64,000 nt of DNA from Saprospiraceae bacterium (GTDB lineage Bacteria > Bacteroidota > Bacteroidia > Chitinophagales > Saprospiraceae). A program made the translations under genes and the position numbers. Positions 57,768-64,000 of the stretch are shown here, one piece after another. The first letter of the stretch is position 1; every line of letters starts with the position of its first letter. The notes under the pieces were generated by a model, which saw only the letters and a list, made by a program, of their open reading frames with translations, made no database searches and was not told the origin of the DNA. The DNA is taken from contig JADKCC010000017.1 in the NCBI GenBank assembly GCA_016714785.1, forward strand, positions 146,744 to 210,743. The letters are read 5' to 3'.

Positions 57768-59440
57768 TTTCTAATTTGTAATTGATTGGTGGTATTTTGT
57801 AAACCTTGCGCTCCAGCCTTTGGTTCAATTTTAGGCTTCAAACTGTCTTGAAAATTTATCAGCATTTCAGCGTCCCTGTTTTCTCGCAATTTTTCACCTT
57901 TTGAAAGTACATATTTTTCAGGTTGCCGTTTTTTGTCGTAATCACCAGGATCCCATTGTCCATTTTTGTTAGCATCTTCTATAATCTCAACATTATATTT
58001 GTCAGGCATAAGCCCTTTAAGTACCAACTCATATTCAGAAGTATTTTCAACGGCAACTTCAGTGATTAACACCTTTTCTTTAATTATTCGCATTACATAA
58101 CTTTGCAAAGTGTCTAAATTCGTCACCTTTATGTTTAAATTGGCTGTTTTATCTTTGGTCATTATAGTAAAAACATGACCTGTACTGTCTAATTCATGGC
58201 CATACATACTTTTCACTACTCCACTATCTACTTCTAGCACATACTTCTCACCTGCAACCCATGGATATTTTACCATCAACACTTTGCGATCTTGACTAAT
58301 ATCATATCGAACATCTTCCAAAACGCCAATAGTATCATACACCAAAATATTTTTAAAACCAATCTCTCCTATGGGATAATTAAAATGAAGCAATAAAGAA
58401 TCAGAAGGTAATATGAAAGCACCATGATTGACCAAAGTCTTTGTAAATTTTGTTTTCTTCATAAAATCAGCTAAGCCTTTGGGTTTTACTTTTATAGTAT
58501 CATCAGCTATATAAATATAAAAAGAATCTAAAGTAGAATGATAATAGATATTGATGGAATCACCAATCGATTCCCTATGATGTAAAATGGTTGTGTCAGA
58601 TAATGTGTAAGGCAAATTTGGGTTTGGGCTTGTGGTACACACCATATTCACTTTGCCATAAGTCTTACTATTGACTGTCCTAATCTTAAAAGTAGGAATA
58701 GGCAATGAAGAGCGCATTATGATGGGGCTCAAAGTGTCAGTTAAATTTATAAAAGAGTCGATAAATGCAATTTTTTCAGATTCTAAATCATATTTATAAT
58801 TTAGATTCTCATCTTTAATAGCGAATATTCTAAAGGTATCTGATTTGATATTTTGAAATTTAAAATTACCTTCTTTGTCTGGTTTAGCAAAATAAAAAGG
58901 TTTTTCTTTTCGCACAATAGAATCGTTCATATTGTCATACAAGAAAATCACCATCTCTGGCTCTGGCTCATTGGTGAGTGCATTGAGTATTCTACCAGTG
59001 ATATTAAGACTATCTAAAAAGTCACCTGTAGAAAATACATAACTAAAATTAATCAGTTTATTGCCTTCTGTAAAATCTACCAAAGATTCACCAAAATTAA
59101 TGGTATATGTTGCATTTTCTCTAAGTACTTCCTTGTCATCAAACGCAAATGTAACCTTTTTACCTCGAGTGGTAATTTTTGGTATATAAGTAAGTGGTGG
59201 AGACACTAATACCTGTTTAAGTGGATCTCTAACTTCTACAAACTCATCAAAATTAAAATTCAATTGTTTGGGCTTGAATCTGAGTTGCTTATCAGGTGTG
59301 GAAGTTAATGAATCCAATTGGGGAGGACGCACATCTTTGGGGCCACCACTCGGATTGCCCGTACTTGCACAAGAATACAAATGCACTACCAAGTAAGTAT
59401 AAAATAAAAAGTAAAAAGATATATAAAGATAATTTTTCAA
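57764..59440 (-). CDS. Lipoprotein with an N-terminal SbsA-type Ig-like domain, first gene of the lptB operon
   Basis: The 558-residue product has a leader ending in the lipobox LYSCASTG. Next comes [19 protein letters not shown] and an Ig-like domain with [20 protein letters not shown] and [16 protein letters not shown], common to a Bacteroidota family found close to lptB or other envelope genes. The middle has [20 protein letters not shown] and a carboxypeptidase-regulatory-like fold; the end has [20 protein letters not shown]. There is no ATG; TTG at 59440 gives the right leader. It overlaps lptB by four bases. Confidence 0.82.
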   Translation of the reverse strand: MKNYLYISFYFLFYTYLVVHLYSCASTGNPSGGPKDVRPPQLDSLTSTPDKQLRFKPKQLNFNFDEFVEVRDPLKQVLVSPPLTYIPKITTRGKKVTFAFDDKEVLRENATYTINFGESLVDFTEGNKLINFSYVFSTGDFLDSLNITGRILNALTNEPEPEMVIFLYDNMNDSIVRKEKPFYFAKPDKEGNFKFQNIKSDTFRIFAIKDENLNYKYDLESEKIAFIDSFINLTDTLSPIIMRSSLPIPTFKIRTVNSKTYGKVNMVCTTSPNPNLPYTLSDTTILHHRESIGDSINIYYHSTLDSFYIYIADDTIKVKPKGLADFMKKTKFTKTLVNHGAFILPSDSLLLHFNYPIGEIGFKNILVYDTIGVLEDVRYDISQDRKVLMVKYPWVAGEKYVLEVDSGVVKSMYGHELDSTGHVFTIMTKDKTANLNIKVTNLDTLQSYVMRIIKEKVLITEVAVENTSEYELVLKGLMPDKYNVEIIEDANKNGQWDPGDYDKKRQPEKYVLSKGEKLRENRDAEMLINFQDSLKPKIEPKAGAQGLQNTTNQLQIRK

Positions 59441-59464
59441 TATGTACTATTCTATGAGATCACG

Positions 59465-59472
59465 CAAAACTA
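59465..59472 (-). promoter_or_regulatory. Putative -7 box (TAGTTTTG) for the lptB operon
   Basis: The minus strand reads TAGTTTTGCG 25 bp upstream of TTG 59440. Confidence 0.4.
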
Positions 59473-59580
59473 GTGCAAAAGTCTTCAATATTTAAATCAA
59501 AACGCAACTAAATGATAAGTTATTTGAAAAATATCTAGCCAAAGCGAAAAATATTATATAAAAATATTGAATTTTAGAAA

Positions 59581-59588
59581 TAACTTTG
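59581..59588 (+). promoter_or_regulatory. Putative -7 box (TAACTTTG) for the yidD operon
   Basis: TAACTTTG lies 44 bp upstream of ATG 59632, divergent from the lptB operon promoter. Confidence 0.45.
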
Positions 59589-59631
59589 TTTCTTTGTTCT
59601 AAATTTAATAAAACATTTAAAAACCTTTATT

Positions 59632-60144
59632 ATGAAGTTACTTTCTATTCTATCAATTACTGGATTCTTTTTTTTGTGTACTTATGCTACTGTAATGGCT
59701 GCAAACAATCCAGAAAAAGCTACTCAAATCTTAGATCAAAAACAAGCAGAGATAGATGCTGAACTAATGCAGTTGGATCAGTTATCAAACTTTATACAAT
59801 CTGAAAATATCACTCATAAAGAACTTTTAGAAAATAAGTCATTCGATATTTCAAAGCTCAATCTTAAATCTACCACCAGTTCATCAGAATTTGTAGCACA
59901 AGGTTCAGATAAGGTGCTAGGCATTCCTGGTTTTATTTGGGGATTTTGTTTAGGCTTAATAGGTATCTTAATCGTTTTCATTGCAATGGAGGAAGGACCA
60001 GATAGAAAAAAAGAAGTTAGAAGTGCTTTGCTGGGATGTATTGTTTGGACAGTACTCTACGTAGTTCTATATTCTGCTGGAATATTTGGCGACGTGACTC
60101 CAATAATAAAAGAGTCAATGGATGTACTTCCTTTAGTTGCTTAA
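59632..60144 (+). CDS. Membrane protein with two transmembrane helices, first gene of the yidD operon
   Basis: The 170-residue product has a signal peptide (LLSILSITGFFFLCTYATVM, ending MAANN), a helical exported region (ILDQKQAEIDAELMQLDQL) and two membrane helices (FIWGFCLGLIGILIVFIAM, ALLGCIVWTVLYVVLYSAGI) joined by EEGPDRKKEV. I do not recognise a family. The next gene starts inside its stop region, so translation is coupled. Position with yidD suggests a membrane-protein biogenesis or envelope role (inference). Confidence 0.75.
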   Translation: MKLLSILSITGFFFLCTYATVMAANNPEKATQILDQKQAEIDAELMQLDQLSNFIQSENITHKELLENKSFDISKLNLKSTTSSSEFVAQGSDKVLGIPGFIWGFCLGLIGILIVFIAMEEGPDRKKEVRSALLGCIVWTVLYVVLYSAGIFGDVTPIIKESMDVLPLVA

Positions 60145-60820
60145 GAATATCTCAGATTTTATTTTAAATGTAAATTACTCTAATATTAAAAATATATTCA
60201 TTTATATTTTATTATTGATGTTATCGCAAGCAGCGATAAGTCAGGAACTAAGATATTTTAATGCTGATTTCCAAATAAAAGAAATTAATCAAGTAGAAAA
60301 TACTTCCACTATCATCATAGGTAAAGTAATACTAGATAATATACTGAAACAATTATCATTTGAAATTTCTTTCCCCGAAAAAGAATATTGGCTTCTTCAA
60401 GATAGTTTAATAAAGAAATTCCAATCTGATACACTAATAAGCACAGAGAAGTTGGGCAATTTCGATGATCTGTCGGTATTTAATGAGCTTCTTAAAATTT
60501 ATAAAAATGATTATGGTTTGGAAGCTCTTGGGTTTACCATTAAAAACATAAAACAAGAAGATGAACTTTCAATAATAGATTGGAGCCCTTCTAAAAATTT
60601 TGAAAGTTTTATATCTTATGCACAAACTACAGTAAAAAACAATCTACTACACAGTTTTGCAGTTTATGACAATAATAAAATGTCCATGAATACTACTTTT
60701 TTTTCCAATTATGTTTTTTTTAATGGAAAGCCCATTCCTAAAAAAATAAGGTCTAAAACATCAAGCACAAAATTTCATATTTTTAAATCTATTGAATTTG
60801 AAAACATTGTTGCAGAATAA
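60137..60820 (+). CDS. Exported protein of unknown function in the yidD operon
   Basis: The 227-residue frame begins at TTG 60137, eight bases before the end of the upstream gene; there is no ATG until 60218. The hydrophobic stretch IFIYILLLMLSQAAISQ is a signal peptide with cleavage near SQE. The mature part is beta-rich and acidic (FNADFQIKEINQVENTSTII, KVILDNILKQLSFEISFPE), vaguely like LolA-type or other half-barrel proteins (weak). It overlaps the yidD frame by 29 bases. Function unknown. Confidence 0.65.
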   Translation: MLKNISDFILNVNYSNIKNIFIYILLLMLSQAAISQELRYFNADFQIKEINQVENTSTIIIGKVILDNILKQLSFEISFPEKEYWLLQDSLIKKFQSDTLISTEKLGNFDDLSVFNELLKIYKNDYGLEALGFTIKNIKQEDELSIIDWSPSKNFESFISYAQTTVKNNLLHSFAVYDNNKMSMNTTFFSNYVFFNGKPIPKKIRSKTSSTKFHIFKSIEFENIVAE

Positions 60821-61214
60821 AATACGTTGGATATTAATTTTACTACCCTATACATTTGTAGGTCAATCTAATATGAACTTAGATGCCTTAAAAAATAATT
60901 TCATACAATCAAAAAAAAGTACTTTAGATCCAACAATTATCCATAAAGCTTCAGATGCGGAATATGAAGGATTGGCAGCTAAATCATTAAGACAATTGTT
61001 CACAATCTACAAAAGCTATTTTTCATCACAGGACGTCAACTCATGTAATTTCCACCCTTCCTGTTCAGAATATGGTTTACTCTCAGTTCGAAAATTTGGT
61101 GTTATCAAAGGAGGGATGATGACTTTTGACAGGATGATTAGATGTAATCCTTTCAGTCTTGCATCCTATACCTACGATCCATCAAAAAAAAGATTTATTG
61201 ACCCAATAGAATGA
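60792..61214 (+). CDS. yidD: YidD-family protein with an unusual export-like N-terminus
   Basis: The C-terminal 70 or so residues are YidD: SLRQLFTIYKSYFSSQ, the Cys-containing core CNFHPSCSEYGLLSVRKFG, GGMMTFDRMIRCNPF. Normal YidD has 70-90 residues and acts in the cytoplasm beside YidC in membrane-protein insertion. Here 140 residues are predicted, with KIRWILILLPYTFVGQ near the start, which looks like a signal peptide or anchor, then a polar linker. Start TTG at 60792 overlaps the upstream gene by 29 bases. Its stop overlaps the next ATG by four. rnpA, rpmH and yidC, the usual neighbours, are absent. Confidence 0.85.
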   Translation: MNLKTLLQNKIRWILILLPYTFVGQSNMNLDALKNNFIQSKKSTLDPTIIHKASDAEYEGLAAKSLRQLFTIYKSYFSSQDVNSCNFHPSCSEYGLLSVRKFGVIKGGMMTFDRMIRCNPFSLASYTYDPSKKRFIDPIE

Positions 61215-62005
61215 AAAAAAGCTTTCTTACCATATTGATCCTAATACTAGCCTTCACCTTAAATTTTGGTCAAAAATTGTTATCAGAGTACAATTTCGCC
61301 AATTTTTTATTTTTAGAAAAAGAATATACGTTTGCAGCTCAAGAGTACGAAAGACTATATTTCACAAACCCTGACAGTATAGAATATTTTAAAATGTGGA
61401 TGAGATCCACTAGATTAGCAAATAATTCGTCCAAAATACTGGACAGACTTAAACTAACTTCAGCAGCGCCTACATTGATACAGTGGGAGTATTGTAAGGC
61501 TGCTATCCAATCCAATAAAAATGAATTAGCATATATTATCATAAAAGCGCACAATCTCAGCAATGTATTGTTGGATAAAGAACCAAAGTTTGCACAAATG
61601 AAGTTTGGAATAGACTTAATGTCACATTATAAAAATACTGACCCGGTAAATTCCGAAAATCACATCTTTCAAGCAGAAATAGATGAATATCGCTTAATGA
61701 AAACCAAAAGTATCGTCTTATCCGGTATAAGTTCTGCTATCATACCAGGCTCTGGCAGAGTTTATGTAGGTGAATACACTAATGCAATATTAAGTTTAAT
61801 CTTCATCGCAGGCTCTGCTTACCAATCAAATGCAAGATTTAAAAAAAATGGCATAAAATCAGTAAGTGGATGGATCTATGGCGGCATTTCATTCGGTTTC
61901 TATATTGGAAATATTTATGGCAGTATAAAAAGTACAAAGGCCTATAATAAACGTAATAAAAACAAAATAGATGACAAGGTTAAGCAAAGGATTCTGGCTT
62001 TGTAA
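61211..62005 (+). CDS. Exported or membrane TPR-like protein, paralogue of the next gene
   Basis: The 264-residue product has a signal peptide (FLTILILILAFTLNFGQ) and a helical-repeat region (NFLFLEKEYTFAAQEYERLY) of TPR type. The end has SGISSAIIPGSGRVYVGEYT followed by two hydrophobic segments, a TM2-like membrane module with a PGxGxxY turn. The next gene shares the layout (TPR region, then FLPGLGQTIYRDY and hydrophobic segments), so the two are tandem paralogues. It overlaps yidD by four bases. Function unknown. Confidence 0.72.
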   Translation: MKKSFLTILILILAFTLNFGQKLLSEYNFANFLFLEKEYTFAAQEYERLYFTNPDSIEYFKMWMRSTRLANNSSKILDRLKLTSAAPTLIQWEYCKAAIQSNKNELAYIIIKAHNLSNVLLDKEPKFAQMKFGIDLMSHYKNTDPVNSENHIFQAEIDEYRLMKTKSIVLSGISSAIIPGSGRVYVGEYTNAILSLIFIAGSAYQSNARFKKNGIKSVSGWIYGGISFGFYIGNIYGSIKSTKAYNKRNKNKIDDKVKQRILAL

Positions 62006-62837
62006 TATGCTATTGTTAATATTTTTAACTACAACACCTACCAAGGGGCAAAATAATTTTGAAGATTTTGCTGATCAATTGCACGCTGAGACCAATGATA
62101 TTGACTTCGCATTAAAAGAATACCTCAGGGCATATTATTTTAGTAATGCAAGTGATAACGATACATTAATAACTAAAATAGCCCAATTGTATTTCCTAAA
62201 AGGCAATTACGATAAAGCATTACAATACTATGATCTAAAATATTTTCAATCAAAAGATTTCAATGTAAAAAATCTCGCCTTGGAAGGCAAAATACTCTCC
62301 AATATAGCTAAAAACAATCCAAATCAGGCATTAATAAATGCACATCAAATGACCGTATTTGATACATCTTCGCTAGATACTAAGTACTTCTATATCAGTT
62401 TTTGTTCTCTGCTGCGGAAGGATTATAAAAGTAGTTTAAGCAATTTAAAACTTATCTCCTATGTAACATCCAGCACTGCAAAAAAATTGGAAAATGTAAT
62501 AGGAAAAATAACTAAAATAGATCAAAAAAATCCAAATTACGCCATATTCTGGAGTGCTTTTCTGCCTGGATTGGGCCAAACCATATACAGAGACTATAAA
62601 GACGGATTCAAGTCATTTGCACTAATTTCTGGTTTAGCAATACTTTTTTTTGAAATTTCAAATAAAATATCCTTTGCTGATGCTATACTAAGTGTAGGCC
62701 CTTGGATCACAAGGTACGAAATTGGTGGCTTGGTCAATGCAAAAAAAACAGCTATAAAATCTATAGACATAAAAAGGAATGAAGAAATAATTCAGTTTAT
62801 CTCCATCATTCAATCTGCAAAATTCAGTAAAATATAA
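61971..62837 (+). CDS. Exported or membrane TPR-like protein, last gene of the yidD operon
   Basis: The 288-residue product starts at ATG 61971, overlapping the upstream gene by 35 bases; ATG 62007, one base after that stop, is an alternative with a shorter leader. The leader (LSKGFWLCNMLLLIFLTTTP) precedes TPR repeats (TKIAQLYFLKGNYDKALQYY). The C-terminal part has FWSAFLPGLGQTIYRDYKDG and hydrophobic segments, matching the previous gene. No further gene follows before metX, which converges. Confidence 0.72.
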   Translation: MTRLSKGFWLCNMLLLIFLTTTPTKGQNNFEDFADQLHAETNDIDFALKEYLRAYYFSNASDNDTLITKIAQLYFLKGNYDKALQYYDLKYFQSKDFNVKNLALEGKILSNIAKNNPNQALINAHQMTVFDTSSLDTKYFYISFCSLLRKDYKSSLSNLKLISYVTSSTAKKLENVIGKITKIDQKNPNYAIFWSAFLPGLGQTIYRDYKDGFKSFALISGLAILFFEISNKISFADAILSVGPWITRYEIGGLVNAKKTAIKSIDIKRNEEIIQFISIIQSAKFSKI

Positions 62838-62986
62838 ACCATCCTAACAAAAATGTCCTGATTTCAATCGGCAAATGCAACTTTAATCAAACAATTAACG
62901 GACACTTACATCCAAACTATTTTTAAGACAATAATAAAGTTCATCTTTAACGTATTGGAATTCTCTTTTGGAAACAAAGGTTATAC

Positions 62987-64000
62987 TTAATCATTTTCCA
63001 CACCACTCATCACCTTGCTAATCACTTTTGTAACCTTAGCACTTTCTGTCAAAAAACCATCATGGCCCAGATCAGACTGAATTACATCCAATTTTGCATT
63101 GGGAATAAAACGATAAAGGAACTGCTGCTCTTCCAATGGAAAAAGTATATCTGTCTCTATACCTAAAATTGTGGTTTTTGCCCTTATTGAAGATAAAGCG
63201 GTGGCTATTCCACCTCTGTTTCTACCAATATTGTGGCTATCCATGGCTCTTGATAAAGCCCAATATGAAAAAGCATTAAATCGTTGTACCAATTTTTCAC
63301 CTTGGTATCGCTGATAAGATTGCACCCTAAACCCTTCCAGTTTTTCACCATCATCTGCCTGTGTTCTATTATATCCTTGTGCTGACCTATAACTCAAAAG
63401 TGCAATAGACCGAGCTGCTAACATACCTGCTTGACCTGCATCAGGCTTTCTCTCTATCCATGTCTGATCTGCTTGTATGGCTAGTCGTTGACTCTCATTA
63501 AATCCAATGCCCCAAGGCGAGTGCTGTGCATTGGTAGCTATGAGTAACTGAAATTCAAATATTTCAGGTGATATCACCGACCACTCCAACGCTTGCTGCC
63601 CGCCAAGTGATGCTCCTGTCAGTAATCTGATCTTTTCTATACCCAAATGGATTCTTAATAACTCAAAACTTTTGGCAATGTCCCGATTGGTCACTAGAGG
63701 GAAGTCATGATAATAAGGTTCACCAGTACGAGGATCATTGCTCATTGGGCAAGTTGAACCATAAGGAGAGCAAAGGCTATTGGCACATACTATAAAGTGT
63801 TTTTCAGGATCGATCACACATCCATTGCCTACTACTCCTGGCCACCACTCTATGGGGTTACTACTCCCTGTTAGCGCATGAATCACCCAAACTACATTGT
63901 CCTTATGTTTATTAAGTTGACCAAAAGTATGGTAGGCCAAAGTAAACTCAGGCAAGTACTCTCCACATTCTAATGGAAAGGGATGCGGATAATGAAAATA
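62987..64000 (-). CDS. metX: Homoserine O-acetyltransferase, truncated at the window edge
   Basis: MetX acetylates homoserine in methionine synthesis. The frame is open to the window edge, so the first residues of the gene are missing; an internal TTG at 63955 is not the real start, since LECGEYLPEF upstream also fits the family. Alpha/beta-hydrolase features: WVIHALTGSSNPIEWW, the nucleophile Ser in LTGASLGGQQALEW, SIRAKTTILGIETDILFP with the catalytic Asp and DLGHDGFLTE with the His. It converges with the yidD operon over a 149-bp gap that has no clear terminator. Confidence 0.92.
   Translation of the reverse strand, partial: YFHYPHPFPLECGEYLPEFTLAYHTFGQLNKHKDNVVWVIHALTGSSNPIEWWPGVVGNGCVIDPEKHFIVCANSLCSPYGSTCPMSNDPRTGEPYYHDFPLVTNRDIAKSFELLRIHLGIEKIRLLTGASLGGQQALEWSVISPEIFEFQLLIATNAQHSPWGIGFNESQRLAIQADQTWIERKPDAGQAGMLAARSIALLSYRSAQGYNRTQADDGEKLEGFRVQSYQRYQGEKLVQRFNAFSYWALSRAMDSHNIGRNRGGIATALSSIRAKTTILGIETDILFPLEEQQFLYRFIPNAKLDVIQSDLGHDGFLTESAKVTKVISKVMSGVEND

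Noticed and set aside
1..64000. tRNA, rRNA and CRISPR arrays
   Set aside because: I looked through the intergenic gaps and saw no cloverleaf-like sequence, rRNA segment or regularly spaced direct repeats with unique spacers.

Overview
The window is AT-rich chromosomal DNA from a member of the Bacteroidota, most likely the Saprospiraceae or a close relative (inference from gene content; no rRNA marker is present). Pointers are type IX secretion (T9SS) sorting domains of both kinds, a PorP/SprF-type protein next to a PorE-like protein, DUF6089 beta-barrels, a short primary sigma factor, a long NusB, many lipoproteins and the Bacteroidota promoter motif TAnnTTTG. I see no tRNA, rRNA or CRISPR array.

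Region by region. 1-117 is the tail of kbl. 245-5358 holds two tandem paralogous surface-protein genes with thrombospondin type 3 (calcium-binding) repeats, and both are broken: the first by a single inserted base inside a 138-bp repeat array, the second by a 1.7-kb insertion sequence with inverted repeats and target duplication. 5359-8855 is accessory: a secreted T9SS protein, an orphan cysteine-rich frame, two patches of degenerate 15-17 bp repeats and a hairpin-rich segment. 8856-21086, all on the minus strand, is mostly housekeeping: class A PBP, tRNA hydroxylase trhO, a cell-wall amidase, a DUF6089 barrel, rimM, mnmA, purC and rpoD. 21127-22229 contains two MITE-like elements flanking an 11-bp minisatellite; a third partial copy lies near 17.9 kb.

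22230-35407 has a GT-C glycosyltransferase, leuS, a second DUF6089 barrel, an alpha-amylase plus sugar-transporter pair, tilS and an unrecognised gene pair at 34.1-35.4 kb. 35528-43843 (minus strand) has an M20 amidohydrolase, a coiled-coil gene pair with one membrane partner, the overlapping guaA - lipoprotein - trmH operon and nusB with a small secreted protein. 44079-51822 is a T9SS surface module: PorP/SprF-like barrel, PorE-like TPR/PD40/OmpA protein and a 1407-residue type B sorted protein.

51954-64000 has a CoA-transferase/3-hydroxyacyl-CoA dehydrogenase pair, a GlcNAc-kinase-like gene overlapping pfkA and cutA, a tightly overlapped envelope operon with lptB and three lipoproteins, a five-gene operon around an unusual yidD that begins with a hydrophobic export-like segment, and metX running off the right edge. 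The least explained parts are the yidD operon, the 34.1-35.4 kb pair with its upstream gene remnant, the coiled-coil pair at 36.8-38.4 kb, and the repeat families near 5.5, 8.3, 8.7 and 21.5 kb.
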